DNA of 64,000 bases from CAYWWY01 sp964462525 (GCA_964462525.1 CAYWWY010000002.1:124001-188000); one strand, 5' to 3'; shown: positions 25,470-34,614, counted from the stretch's first letter. The notes: generated by a model from the letters alone, not told the origin. Program-made: numbers and translations.

Positions 25470-26951
25470 CCAAACTTTCTTTAACGCGTCAACATATATG
25501 GGATAGATGATCCAGCCTTGAACTTCTTTCCGTAACCCCACAATCTCCTCTGGTTCCATAATCCATACCGCTACAGCTTCCTCTGCTAACTTATAAAGGA
25601 TTTGCTGAATGATCAATGCTCGATTATCGAAGTCGACCTCTTCTAAGGACACATTCAATAGCTGATCCATCTCAGGGTCGAAATAATTCATGTAGTTTCT
25701 TCCTACATCAGAGTAGAAGCGATCCAGCAGCAAGAAAGGATCGGGTTCGCCCGGGTGGCCGATGACGGTCATATCATATTCCCGCGCGCGGTATACATCG
25801 GCAAGCCATGTACCCCATTCAACAATCCGCAACTGAACCGGGATTCCTACATTGGACAACATTTGCCCGATCACTTCTCCGGTCCGTTGGTGCAAAGGAT
25901 ATGGCTGGGGAAGAGCGATCACCAAGGGTCTAGGAAGTGGCCCAATCTCATCGATTAACGCGCGCGCTTTTGCGGGATCATATGGATACATCTCAGAAAG
26001 GTCCAAAGAATGATAATCTCCCGTCGGCATGTGACTAGTTAGGGGCTTACCGTACCCTTCCGCCACAACATCGATGAGGGCCTGCCGATCAACGGCATGT
26101 GTTATGGCTTGGCGCAATCGAATGTCTGTGAGTGGGGAGCGCGCATTATTGATTGCAAGCACTTGGACAAGATTCATCGGCGCGGTTCGGTACGTGAAAT
26201 TGGGGTCGTTGATCAAGTCGAACATATAGGCTGGATCCAAACGGGGGATAACATGGATGTCTCCTTTTCTCAAAGAAAGGACCTGCACGTTAAGATCCGG
26301 GATCACTCTGAAGTATGCTCCATCCAAATAAGGCAATTCGTTCTCGTGGTAATCCGGAAAAGCTTCCAAATACAGATACTGGTCTCTTCTCCACTCTTTC
26401 AGTACAAAAGGTCCTGTCCCGATCGGAGAACGCTCTAAGCCTTCGTCAGCGCCGTAAGGAACAATATGGATCTTCGATACCAAGGCAAGAAAAGGGGCAT
26501 ACACTTGGTGTAGGATAAATTCCACAGTATAGGGATCGGGTGAAAGAATCGTTTCAATCGCCGCATAATTTGAGGCTTTTGGATATACAGTTTGGGGATC
26601 TAATATGCGTTCAAAAGAGTACTGGACATCTTTTGAACTAAAATAGGACCCGTCATGAAACGAAACAGTTTCTTTCAAGAAAAAGGTATATCGAAGCCCG
26701 TCTTCCGAAATGATCCACTCTTTTGCCAAAACTGGAACGAGCATCCCGTTTTCGTCCATATCCAACAAAGGTTCGTATACATTATACAGGATTTCGAAGG
26801 TTAGGGCGCCGGTTGCTTTGTGGGGGTCAAGTGTTTCGACAACGTCGGTTGGAATGGCGACATTCAAAACCCCTCCCCGTTGAATCGCGATAAGGGTGGG
26901 CAAAAAGATCAATACCAAACTTACGAACATCACAATACTACGTTTGCTCAT
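25458..26951 (-). CDS. Family 5 ABC-transporter substrate-binding protein
   Basis: A 497-residue exported protein of the DppA/OppA class. The signal peptide spans about residues 5-23 (no lipobox Cys), then come GGVLNVAIPTDVVETLDPHKA, the family LAKEWIISEDGLRYTFFLK, and FHDGSYFSSKDVQYSFERI. Such proteins bind peptides, nickel chelates or sugars in many hyperthermophilic lineages. It has no permease or ATPase genes beside it. It is the last gene of the pst-phoU unit: it overlaps phoU by 14 bases and its GGGAGGAGAGG ribosome site lies inside phoU, which suggests phosphate-linked expression. Confidence 0.87.
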   Translation of the reverse strand: MSKRSIVMFVSLVLIFLPTLIAIQRGGVLNVAIPTDVVETLDPHKATGALTFEILYNVYEPLLDMDENGMLVPVLAKEWIISEDGLRYTFFLKETVSFHDGSYFSSKDVQYSFERILDPQTVYPKASNYAAIETILSPDPYTVEFILHQVYAPFLALVSKIHIVPYGADEGLERSPIGTGPFVLKEWRRDQYLYLEAFPDYHENELPYLDGAYFRVIPDLNVQVLSLRKGDIHVIPRLDPAYMFDLINDPNFTYRTAPMNLVQVLAINNARSPLTDIRLRQAITHAVDRQALIDVVAEGYGKPLTSHMPTGDYHSLDLSEMYPYDPAKARALIDEIGPLPRPLVIALPQPYPLHQRTGEVIGQMLSNVGIPVQLRIVEWGTWLADVYRAREYDMTVIGHPGEPDPFLLLDRFYSDVGRNYMNYFDPEMDQLLNVSLEEVDFDNRALIIQQILYKLAEEAVAVWIMEPEEIVGLRKEVQGWIIYPIYVDALKKVWLAK

Positions 26952-27639
26952 GCCTATCCTCTCCTCCCAGTATCGAATCTTTTAACTGCTTGCCTGTTTC
27001 TATGTAATAAAGTTCTTCAGCGATATTGGTTATATGGTCCGCCACTCGTTCAAGATGGCGGATCAAAAAAGCTTCTTCAAGGAGAACCCGGATTCGTCGT
27101 TCCTCTTTTTCTTTCGAGGCTAAAGCAATCAGTTCTTCATGCCCTTGATTATGGAGCTGATCGACTAGGTCGTCCATCTTCCATACCCGAATCGCCAGTT
27201 TCAGATCTTTGTATACGGAAGCATTCACGATGCCTTTCAACATAACTAAGATGTATTTTAACATTTGATCCAGCAATTCCCATGAGGCGAATCCATCAAT
27301 CCGATTCTGAATGGTGCGCGAGGTCTGAGCCACATTCACGCATTCATCCGCAATTCGTTCCAAATCACCCGCCAAGCGAACCACCGTCACCACAAACCGT
27401 AAATCATCAGCCAATGGGTTAAACTTCCCGATCACTTCATATGCGATTTCTTGGATTTCTAAGTTTAATCGATCAAAAAACTCGTCTCCATCGATGATCC
27501 TCTGAATGTCCTTTTCTTCACCCGTTTTCAGAACCCTCATCGTCCGTTCAAAGGTATTTTCGATCTCTTCAAGAAACAGGGTCAGCTTTGTCTTGAGCAG
27601 ATCGACCTGTTGTTCATAATGGACCGTTCGTTTTGTCAT
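26938..27639 (-). CDS. phoU: Phosphate transport regulator PhoU
   Basis: A 233-residue helical protein with two PhoU repeats, each carrying the metal-binding pattern E/D-x-x-x-D: AGDLERIADECVNVAQ (about residue 92) and LERVADHITNIAEELYYIETG near the C-terminus. PhoU links the Pst transporter to the PhoR kinase and represses the regulon when phosphate is plentiful. An AAAGG site precedes the ATG. It follows pstB by 11 bases. Confidence 0.93.
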   Translation of the reverse strand: MTKRTVHYEQQVDLLKTKLTLFLEEIENTFERTMRVLKTGEEKDIQRIIDGDEFFDRLNLEIQEIAYEVIGKFNPLADDLRFVVTVVRLAGDLERIADECVNVAQTSRTIQNRIDGFASWELLDQMLKYILVMLKGIVNASVYKDLKLAIRVWKMDDLVDQLHNQGHEELIALASKEKEERRIRVLLEEAFLIRHLERVADHITNIAEELYYIETGKQLKDSILGGEDRHEQT

Positions 27640-27650
27640 TCCTTTCTCCC

Positions 27651-28478
27651 CTATCCAATTCGCCCGGTCAAGAATTTTTTCGTCAGCTCGTGTTGTGGGT
27701 TCTCCATAACAAGGTTTGTATCGCCAGACTCGACAACGACGCCTTCATAAATGAAGATCACTTGATCACTGATTCGAAGCGCCTGACCCATACTATGAGT
27801 CACAATCAATACAGTGTATTCAGAGGAGATTTCCTCCAAAAGCCTTTCGATCCTCGTCGTAGCGATCGGATCAAGAGCAGCCGTAGGTTCGTCCAGAAGA
27901 ATGACATCGGGGTCGACTGCAAGCGCGCGAGCGATACACAGCCTCTGTTGCTGCCCACCAGAAAGACGTACCGCAGGCTTTTTTAATTCATCCTTGACTT
28001 CATCCCAAAGGGCTGCTTTTTCCAACGCTTGTTGAACGATGGCTTGGAGGTTCGTTTTCCCTCGAACCCCTTGCAATCGGGGTCCATAAGCCACATTGTC
28101 GAAGATCGACATGGGAAAAGGATTTGGCCTTTGAAAGACCATGGTCACACGCTTTCGAAAAGCCGCCAAATCAGAGATTTCGTAGACTTCTTGATCCCGA
28201 TAGAGGATCTTCCCTTGCAACCGGAATGTAGGCACCGAATCGTTTAGTCGATTCAAGGACCGGAGAAGGGTACTCTTCCCGCAGCCAGAGGGCCCCATGA
28301 TCGCAGTAATACCGCAGGACTGAAACTCTGCGTATACTTTTCTCAAGACATGTTTTTCTCCGAACCAAGCGTCCAAGTTTTCTACTTGAAACACGGTTTC
28401 ACAAACCCCTATCATATCCTCCTTTTCCCGATTCTCGTAAGTCAAATCCTTCGTCATCCGAGACTTTGATCTGTTCAT
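27651..28478 (-). CDS. pstB: Phosphate ABC transporter ATP-binding protein
   Basis: A 275-residue ATPase that powers phosphate import. Walker A is GPSGCGKST, the signature is LSGGQQQR, and Walker B is VILLDEPTAALDP, followed by the switch His in VTHSM. The start is set at 28478, where ATGA overlaps the pstA stop and GAGGGGTGAG lies upstream; this gives an N-terminal tail about 25 residues longer than usual, so a later start at MIGVCETVF is possible. Confidence 0.94.
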   Translation of the reverse strand: MNRSKSRMTKDLTYENREKEDMIGVCETVFQVENLDAWFGEKHVLRKVYAEFQSCGITAIMGPSGCGKSTLLRSLNRLNDSVPTFRLQGKILYRDQEVYEISDLAAFRKRVTMVFQRPNPFPMSIFDNVAYGPRLQGVRGKTNLQAIVQQALEKAALWDEVKDELKKPAVRLSGGQQQRLCIARALAVDPDVILLDEPTAALDPIATTRIERLLEEISSEYTVLIVTHSMGQALRISDQVIFIYEGVVVESGDTNLVMENPQHELTKKFLTGRIG

Positions 28479-29293
28479 CCTTTTCTCACCCCTCGTAAGA
28501 TCTGAATGGCTGAATAGATGATCACGACAAATATCACCATCAAACTGGCCGTTCCCTGAGCCATCCATTGGGACCGTTCTCCTAGGTTAACAACAATCGC
28601 GTAGATCGTTGTTGGAAGAGCCATTACCGGATCGTGGATGCTTCTGGGGAGTTGAGTTGCATAGAAGACGGTTCCTGTAATCAGAATGGGCGCAGTTTCG
28701 CCAAAGGATTTTCCCATTCCGAGCAAGACAGCTGTGAGCATCCCTTTCCAGGCACCGCGAATGACCATTATTGAAACTTGAAACTTGCTGGCACCCAAAG
28801 ACATCGCTGCTTCCCGAATATCCACAGGAACCGCTTTTAGGAACTCGGTCGTGCTGGTTACGATGAAGGGGATCGTCATTGTGCTTAAACTTAAGGATGC
28901 AGTCAAAAGAGAGGTTCCCATACCCAATTGGACACAATAAAAGACCAAACCAAAAAGCCCGTAGACGATCGAAGGAATTGCGGTCATCGTTGAGCAAATG
29001 CTTTGAAAGATCGCGGAAAGTCTCCCTTTGAGATACTCTGATAGGAAGATCGACGCCAGGATTGCGAGGGGCACACTGATCGCAAAAACGAGAAGAACCA
29101 TGAAGGCAGATCCCACCAAAGCGGGAAAGATTCCTCCCTCTGTCATTCCGGAACGGGGAAACTCCGTGAGAAACCCCTGTTGAAAAATATACCGAAACCC
29201 CGGAGCAACAATATACCCAAGAACAAAGAGAACCATCGCAACGATGAGATACGTGATGAAACGAAACAGATTTCGAATTATCGCTTCAACCAT
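28475..29293 (-). CDS. pstA: Phosphate ABC transporter permease PstA
   Basis: A 272-residue inner-membrane protein with about six membrane segments. The EAA loop that contacts PstB is visible as VPVDIREAAMSLGASKFQVSI, and AIPSIVYGLFGLVFY is typical of PstA/PstC. The ATG overlaps the pstC end by 16 bases. Confidence 0.92.
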   Translation of the reverse strand: MVEAIIRNLFRFITYLIVAMVLFVLGYIVAPGFRYIFQQGFLTEFPRSGMTEGGIFPALVGSAFMVLLVFAISVPLAILASIFLSEYLKGRLSAIFQSICSTMTAIPSIVYGLFGLVFYCVQLGMGTSLLTASLSLSTMTIPFIVTSTTEFLKAVPVDIREAAMSLGASKFQVSIMVIRGAWKGMLTAVLLGMGKSFGETAPILITGTVFYATQLPRSIHDPVMALPTTIYAIVVNLGERSQWMAQGTASLMVIFVVIIYSAIQILRGVRKG

Positions 29294-30168
29294 CGCTCGC
29301 CCCTCTTTGCGATTTCCGCTGAAAGCTGGGTTAGTCCAAAGGAAAAGACCAGCAGCACAAACCCAATTAAAAAGAGGGTGCTGTAATGAAGACTTCGTAG
29401 CTCGACTTCACCCATTTCGCTTCCTAGGGCAACCGTTAACGGCCGAAATGGATCGAAAAACGATTGAGGAACCAGATTGCTCCCCCCGGATACCATGAGC
29501 ACGATCATCGTTTCTCCGACAATCCGATTGAACGAGATGATTGCCGCATTGAGGATTCCGGGAAAGGCTACACGGATGGACATTGCCATAACGCCCAGGG
29601 GTTTCGATCCCATTGCAATGGCCCCTTCGCGAATCTCTACGGGAACAGACTCCAAGGATTGGTACGTTAAGCTCACCATGATCGGCAAGGTTAGCAAAAA
29701 AAGCATGATGGAAGCATTGAGGAAGTTCAAGCCAGTCCAGGCTCCCGCATTCAACAACCATTGAGCCATAATCACAATCCCAAAAAAACCGAAAACCACC
29801 GATGGGATCCCTGTAAGGTATTCGATGATCCGGATAATCCCTTCCCTTTCTTTTGGCCGAGCATATTCTTTAAGATACAGAGCGATCACCATACCGACAA
29901 TCCAAACCAATCCACCTGCAAACGCCGCGATGAAAATGGTATTGACCAACATGATCCCAATTCCATAACTTGCATCCCAATGCGTTGGATACCAATCGGA
30001 TTCAAACAAAGAAAATCCCAAGTTTTGCATGGCAGGAAGCGATTCTCGAACGATAAAAAAGATAATCCCGACCAGAGAAAGTACGACAGTGGCTGCAGAA
30101 ATGAAGACAAGAATACGAAAAACATGGTTGGAAAAATCAGCACCAAGCGATGGGCGATTTCTCTTCAA
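29278..30168 (-). CDS. pstC: Phosphate ABC transporter permease PstC
   Basis: A 296-residue inner-membrane permease. The EAA-type loop is VPVEIREGAIAMGSKPLGVM, and the TGIPSVVFGFFGIV segment pairs with that of PstA. The start is a TTG at 30168 with AGGTGAAGG just upstream; no ATG fits the N-terminus. It is separated from pstS by a hairpin terminator, so it is probably made in smaller amounts. Confidence 0.91.
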   Translation of the reverse strand: MKRNRPSLGADFSNHVFRILVFISAATVVLSLVGIIFFIVRESLPAMQNLGFSLFESDWYPTHWDASYGIGIMLVNTIFIAAFAGGLVWIVGMVIALYLKEYARPKEREGIIRIIEYLTGIPSVVFGFFGIVIMAQWLLNAGAWTGLNFLNASIMLFLLTLPIMVSLTYQSLESVPVEIREGAIAMGSKPLGVMAMSIRVAFPGILNAAIISFNRIVGETMIVLMVSGGSNLVPQSFFDPFRPLTVALGSEMGEVELRSLHYSTLFLIGFVLLVFSFGLTQLSAEIAKRGERWLKR

Positions 30169-30208
30169 ATTCCTTCACCTTCCATCATAGGTTTGGTTAT
30201 ACAATAAA

Positions 30209-30243
30209 CCCAGGGTCGTGGGTGATTGAACCCACAACCCTGG
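30209..30243 (-). terminator. Attenuating hairpin between pstS and pstC
   Basis: A 14-base-pair stem (CCAGGGTTGTGGGT with ACCCACGACCCTGG, loop TCAATC on the minus strand). The one non-Watson-Crick pair is G-U in the minus-strand RNA but C-A in the plus-strand RNA, so the hairpin is built for minus-strand transcripts. The T-run after it is short (GTTTATTG), which suits partial termination or mRNA protection after pstS. Confidence 0.7.
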
Positions 30244-30265
30244 AACGCACATGGATGAACCAATG

Positions 30266-31108
30266 TCACTTGTCTCCGTACGCAGGAATGTATCCCGCCT
30301 GGGCAACTAAAGCCTGACCTTTGGGAGAAAGGGCGAAGGTGATAAAATCGCTGACAACGCCTTGATCCGGCCATTTGAAACCAAAGGGTTTCAAGTCGAA
30401 GAACATGAACAAGGGGCGGGAAATTGGATAAAGGCCTGTTAGCACGTTATCGACCGTGCAAGAAATCCCGTTCACTCGAAGCACTTTGAGCTCGTCGGTC
30501 ACGTACCCGAGTCCGATATAGGCAATGGAATTGACATTCCTACGGATGTTTTCAACTTCTGCTTGTGTTGATTCAACCACTTGAACGCTCGGGTGCATCC
30601 GTTCATTGAGCAGCACTTTCTCTGACCATGTCTCATAAGTCCCCGAAGCCGTGCTCCTGGAAAAGACGGCGATCCTTCCTGAAGGCAGGTTGGGATCGAT
30701 CTGGTTCCAGTTATTGATCGTTCCGGTATAGATTGCCTTAAGGGTTTCCAAAGAAATCTCTTCGATCGGATTGGATTTGTTCACTACGACCGCGATCCCA
30801 TCATACGCAATAACCAGGGGAACAAAGTACCTACCTGCTTGATTCATGTCCTCAATCTCTCGGGCGCTAAGAAATCTGCTGGAGTTGGCGATATCTGTGG
30901 TTTCATTGAACAACCCGCGAATCCCCGTGGAAGACCCTGCTCCTTCCAATGTCGCGACCACTTCGGGATCCATCTCTTTAAACGCTTCGAGCCAAAGTTG
31001 AGTAATGGGATACACTGTGTTCGAACCCCGCACAACCAAATTCGTAGCAAACAGAGATAGAGACATGACCATAACCATCATCCATCCTACCAAAATCACC
31101 TTTCTCAT
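30266..31108 (-). CDS. pstS: Phosphate ABC transporter substrate-binding protein
   Basis: A 280-residue exported protein that captures phosphate for PstCAB. The signal peptide spans residues 1-20. Phosphate-contact segments are visible: RGSNTVYPI, GAGSSTGIRGL, IAYDGIAVVVN and SRSTASGTYETW. The start at 31108 is chosen for its AAGGAGGTG site at spacing 7; a longer frame upstream lacks a signal-peptide start. First gene of the transporter, downstream of phoB-phoR. Confidence 0.93.
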   Translation of the reverse strand: MRKVILVGWMMVMVMSLSLFATNLVVRGSNTVYPITQLWLEAFKEMDPEVVATLEGAGSSTGIRGLFNETTDIANSSRFLSAREIEDMNQAGRYFVPLVIAYDGIAVVVNKSNPIEEISLETLKAIYTGTINNWNQIDPNLPSGRIAVFSRSTASGTYETWSEKVLLNERMHPSVQVVESTQAEVENIRRNVNSIAYIGLGYVTDELKVLRVNGISCTVDNVLTGLYPISRPLFMFFDLKPFGFKWPDQGVVSDFITFALSPKGQALVAQAGYIPAYGDK

Positions 31109-31149
31109 GGTACGCACCTCCTTAAGTGGGCGGAACGGTTTTCGATGCA

Positions 31150-31155
31150 AGTATA
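31150..31155 (-). promoter_or_regulatory. Likely -10 box of the pstS promoter
   Basis: Minus-strand TATACT lies 42 bases upstream of the pstS ATG. No -35 is seen at the right distance, which would fit activation by PhoB, but I could not find a clear PHO-box repeat. Confidence 0.4.
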
Positions 31156-31307
31156 CCCTCACATATTCAAAGGAGGATCAACCCAGATGAAGGGATTTTG
31201 ATATTTCGATTCTATTCATCCGCTTTGCAAAGTGGGTGCATTCTATAATGAAAGGTTCGATAGGAAATAGTACGCGCAAGATCGAATGAAGATGCTGGGG
31301 ATGCGCA

Positions 31308-32087
31308 TCATGAGTCAACTCCGAATGCGGAAAACTCTATGATTACCTTTGTCCCATGGTTTTGCTGACTCTGTATGGAAAATCGAATCTTCAAAGCACT
31401 AGCAATGCGCTTTACAATTGAAAGTCCCAGCCCAGACCCCTCGATTCGACGAACATTCCCTCCTCGAAAAAACTGAGATCCAATTCGATGCTGGTCTGTA
31501 CCGGGAATACCTATACCCTCATCCATACAGATGAGCTGTTTCGGATTTGCATTAATTTCAATCAACCCTTTGATATGCGAATATTTGATCGCATTCGAAA
31601 GGATGTTTCGGAGGATAATCCTGAGTCCACCCCGGTCGGTATAAACGGATCCATCCGCATCAAAAAGAATCTTCAAATGCTTTTCTTGAATGCGCAGCTC
31701 AAGATCTGTAAGGATTTCCATTATGATTTCTTGAAGACCGATCGATTGAAACTGCGGATGATATTGACCGGAATCTATTTTCGAGAGAAGAATAAGTTGA
31801 TCAAGAATTCGACTCATCTTTTGCAGGTGTCGTTCCATTTTTTCCAAAGAATCATGGACATAGATTCCATCTTTGGCCATTTGAACGAGGCCAATCAAAG
31901 CGGTAAGCGGAGTAAAGAGCTCATGGGATACCGCGCTGACAAAAAAGGCTTGATCGCTTTCTTTCCCGGGATGAATGAAAGTCCCGGTCTCATATCCCAT
32001 CTTACAGGCTGCTTCATTCGCTTCGAATATGCGCCCATACTTGTCAAAATGGATTTTTGGTAGATCGTTCCGATTCGAGTTACTCAT
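31308..32087 (-). CDS. phoR: Soluble histidine kinase, PhoR type
   Basis: A 259-residue kinase without membrane segments. A short PAS-like part (KIHFDKYGRIFEANEAACKMGYE) precedes HisKA with the phospho-acceptor His in AVSHELFTPLTAL, then the N box NILSNAIKYS, MDEGIGIPG and GSGLGLSIVKRI. It overlaps the response-regulator gene by 8 bases, and the phosphate genes follow, so it is probably the phosphate sensor working through PstSCAB-PhoU. The start at 32087 is the only good ATG; the ribosome site is weak. The name rests on context. Confidence 0.82.
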   Translation of the reverse strand: MSNSNRNDLPKIHFDKYGRIFEANEAACKMGYETGTFIHPGKESDQAFFVSAVSHELFTPLTALIGLVQMAKDGIYVHDSLEKMERHLQKMSRILDQLILLSKIDSGQYHPQFQSIGLQEIIMEILTDLELRIQEKHLKILFDADGSVYTDRGGLRIILRNILSNAIKYSHIKGLIEINANPKQLICMDEGIGIPGTDQHRIGSQFFRGGNVRRIEGSGLGLSIVKRIASALKIRFSIQSQQNHGTKVIIEFSAFGVDS

Positions 32088-32739
32088 GGGAAAGCCTGTA
32101 TCCAATGCCCCGCACAGTGACCAACATGTCTTTTCCAATCTTCTTCCGAATCAAGTTCATGTACACGTCCACGATTCGATCACTGCTTTCTCCATTGGGC
32201 CACACGCCATCCAAAAGTTCAGCTCGGGTAAAGACTTTGCCTGGGTGTTCCATCATCATCTCCAATAAGGCAAATTCTTTATATGAAAGGTCGATTTTTT
32301 GTCCGTCGATTTCCCCTTTTCTCGCATCAAGAAGCAATCGAAGCGAGCCATGAGACAACTCTCGGTTCTGAGAAATTCCTTTCCTTCGAAGAATGGCTTT
32401 AACTCGGGCAATCAATTCTCTTGGATGGAATGGCTTGGTCAAATAATCATCAGCGCCGATCTCAAGCCCATAGATTTTTTCGCGATCAGACCGTTTCGCT
32501 GTGAGGATCAATAAAAATGATTTCCTTGTTCGTACCCGCAATGCGGGAATTTCATCGATCGCATCACCATCAGGTAGCATCAGATCCAGAATGATCCCCT
32601 CAAAGCTTTGATCCTCAAGGGCGTTATACATTTCCCCGATCGTTCCGACCCCAACCGATTCGAAGCTTTCGGCCTGTAAATAGGTTTCTATGACTGCCCG
32701 CACATCCGGTTCGTCCTCTACCACCAAAATTTTTAGCAT
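32080..32739 (-). CDS. phoB: OmpR/PhoB-family response regulator
   Basis: A 219-residue regulator. The receiver has VEDEPD, the phospho-Asp in GIILDLMLPDGD, the Thr of LILTAKRS and the Lys of LTKPFHP. The C-terminal winged helix ends with VDVYMNLIRKKIGKDMLVTVRGIGYRL. The ATG at 32739 follows GGAG by 6 bases; a TTG at 32745 is too close. With phoR and pst downstream on the same strand it is the probable activator of the phosphate genes. Confidence 0.88.
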   Translation of the reverse strand: MLKILVVEDEPDVRAVIETYLQAESFESVGVGTIGEMYNALEDQSFEGIILDLMLPDGDAIDEIPALRVRTRKSFLLILTAKRSDREKIYGLEIGADDYLTKPFHPRELIARVKAILRRKGISQNRELSHGSLRLLLDARKGEIDGQKIDLSYKEFALLEMMMEHPGKVFTRAELLDGVWPNGESSDRIVDVYMNLIRKKIGKDMLVTVRGIGYRLSHE

Positions 32740-32762
32740 CCCCAACTCCTCAATTCGCCATG

Positions 32763-32775
32763 AATGGTTACCATT
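32763..32775. promoter_or_regulatory. Perfect palindrome just downstream of the phoB promoter
   Basis: AATGGTTACCATT is a 6+1+6 inverted repeat. It lies between the likely -10 (32779-32784) and the phoB start, so it covers the first transcribed bases and could be a repressor site. The regulator is unknown. Confidence 0.4.
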
Positions 32776-32778
32776 ACG

Positions 32779-32787
32779 ATTCTATCA
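32779..32787 (-). promoter_or_regulatory. Extended -10 promoter TGATAGAAT for phoB-phoR
   Basis: Minus-strand TGATAGAAT lies 40 bases upstream of the phoB ATG. The -35 is poor. The rest of the 254-base divergent gap to pyrG holds no gene that I can see. Confidence 0.5.
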
Positions 32788-32957
32788 CAATTCTTTTCGA
32801 AATTGATGAAAGACTTTTCATCTTTCTTGATACTTTCGCGATTTCATTTCTAACCAAGCATTGCTCCTTTTCGACAAAAAATCCTCATCCTTCGGATCAT
32901 TGAACAACCGCTTGCAGAAAATATCATTGAGTAGGAGTTTCCTTAATTGGATGTTCA

Positions 32958-32966
32958 TGGTATAAT
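32958..32966 (+). promoter_or_regulatory. Extended -10 promoter TGGTATAAT for pyrG
   Basis: TGGTATAAT ends 27 bases before the pyrG ATG; the -35 region (TTTCCT at 17 bases) is weak. Confidence 0.6.
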
Positions 32967-32993
32967 CCAAAGGAATATTGAGGGAGGAATGAG

Positions 32994-34613
32994 ATGGCCG
33001 AAAAGTACATTGTTGTTACCGGAGGCGTTATCAGTGGTATTGGGAAAGGAGTCCTGGCTGCGTCAACAGGAAGGCTTCTGAAGGAAATGGGCGTCGATAT
33101 CCAAGGGATCAAAGTAGATCCGTATCTGAACGTTGACGCGGGGACCATGAATCCCAATCAACATGGAGAAGTTTTCGTAACAGAGGATGGGTACGAAGCG
33201 GATCTGGACCTTGGCCATTATGAACGATTTATGGGAATTCAGATGCATCGGGAAAACAATATGACTGCTGGTCAAGTCTACTCTTCAGTGATTCAAAAGG
33301 AACGTGAAGGCAAATATCTCGGTTCCACAGTGCAAATGGTTCCTCATGTAACATCGGAAATCAAGGAACGAATCCGTAGGATTCGTTCCGAGGTTTTGAT
33401 CATAGAAATCGGAGGCACGGTGGGGGACATCGAGGGGGAAATATTTCTTGAGGCCATCCGTGAACTGACTTTGGAAGCCGGTCGCGAGCGATTTCTATTT
33501 GCTCATATTACATTTGTTCCTCATATCCGCACAACGGAAGAGTTTAAAACAAAACCCACTCAGCAATCTGTTCAATTGCTTCGGAGAATTGGGATTCAAC
33601 CGGATGTGATCATCGCGCGAAGCGAAACACATATTGAACCAGAAGAGCGAAAAAAGATCGCGCTCTTCGGAGGTGTGAGACAGAATATGGTAGTCAACAT
33701 TCCGGATATGGATAATGTTTACAAAGTGCCTCAGCTTCTCTACGACAATAACCTTCATCTCATGATCTCCGAACGTTTGGGACTCCAATTGAGTGGTCCG
33801 TTTCATTGGGATATTCCTTCTCTGTTTCGCCCCCTGAAAATCGGGTTGATCGGAAAATACCTGGGAACGAACGATGCGTATAAAAGCATAGATGAATCCG
33901 TTTTTTTATGTGGCGTCGAAAAACCAGAAATGATCGATGCCCAAGAACTAGAATCGCTTGAAGACAAAGAAATCCATTCCCGTCTTTCTTCTTTTGATGG
34001 ATTGATTATTCCCGGCGGATTCGGGAAGCGGGGCACAGAAGGGAAAATCCGGGCGATCCAGTATTGCCGGGAACACGATCTTCCCGTATTGGGTATCTGT
34101 ATGGGCATGCAGCTTATGGTAATTGAATTTGCTCGCAACCGATTGGGGTGGAAAGAAGCCAACTCGACCGAGTTTGATCCAAACACGCCATATCCCTTGA
34201 TCGATATCATGGAAAACCAGAAAAAAAGCAAACTCATAGGCGGATCTATGCGGTTGGGTGGGCAAATCGCGCCCATCCTTGCTGGCACACGTCTGTGCGA
34301 GGTTTTTGGCAGCAAAAAGGAATCTTTCGAACGCCACCGCCATCGATATGAAGTGAACTATCACCCATTTCGGCAATTATATCGATTCCCGGAGGATCCT
34401 GAAGATGAATTCCGACTGACCATTTCATCGGTTTCCAATTTTGTGGAAGCGATAGAATGGAGCCATCATCCTTTTTATATTGGGGTTCAATTCCATCCCG
34501 AATTCCGAACCAAAGCGGGTGATGTTCATCCGCTTTTCCATGCATTGATTTCTAAAGCAGAAGAAAAGGGAAAGAATAAAAGAGAAGTACCATTTCGGGA
34601 AAATATGGTATAA
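32994..34613 (+). CDS. pyrG: CTP synthase
   Basis: A 539-residue enzyme that aminates UTP to CTP using glutamine and ATP. The synthase domain begins YIVVTGGVISGIGKG and has HYERFMG and EIGGTVGDIEG; the glutaminase domain has the oxyanion loop PGGFGKRG, the nucleophile Cys369 in LGICMGMQ and VQFHPEF. The length is normal. AGGGAGGAATG is the ribosome site. No attenuator is seen upstream of it. Confidence 0.96.
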   Translation: MAEKYIVVTGGVISGIGKGVLAASTGRLLKEMGVDIQGIKVDPYLNVDAGTMNPNQHGEVFVTEDGYEADLDLGHYERFMGIQMHRENNMTAGQVYSSVIQKEREGKYLGSTVQMVPHVTSEIKERIRRIRSEVLIIEIGGTVGDIEGEIFLEAIRELTLEAGRERFLFAHITFVPHIRTTEEFKTKPTQQSVQLLRRIGIQPDVIIARSETHIEPEERKKIALFGGVRQNMVVNIPDMDNVYKVPQLLYDNNLHLMISERLGLQLSGPFHWDIPSLFRPLKIGLIGKYLGTNDAYKSIDESVFLCGVEKPEMIDAQELESLEDKEIHSRLSSFDGLIIPGGFGKRGTEGKIRAIQYCREHDLPVLGICMGMQLMVIEFARNRLGWKEANSTEFDPNTPYPLIDIMENQKKSKLIGGSMRLGGQIAPILAGTRLCEVFGSKKESFERHRHRYEVNYHPFRQLYRFPEDPEDEFRLTISSVSNFVEAIEWSHHPFYIGVQFHPEFRTKAGDVHPLFHALISKAEEKGKNKREVPFRENMV

Positions 34614-34614
34614 T
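34606..34614 (+). promoter_or_regulatory. Extended -10 promoter TGGTATAAT built into the end of pyrG
   Basis: TATAAT at 34609-34614 includes the last Val codon and stop (GTA TAA) of pyrG. It is 75 bases upstream of the lipoprotein start. Confidence 0.55.

Noticed and set aside
31244..31249. A plus-strand TATAAT between pstS and phoR
   Set aside because: No -35 at the right distance and no plus-strand gene follows; it would only make antisense RNA to phoR.
31109..31307. A PHO box (PhoB direct repeats) upstream of pstS
   Set aside because: I looked for repeated TTAACA- or TGTCA-like elements at 11-base spacing and found none that is clear.
33803..34315. A 170-codon open frame antisense to pyrG
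   Set aside because: It is in the shadow of a highly conserved gene and has a composition (Pro, Ser, Arg-rich) typical of antisense frames.
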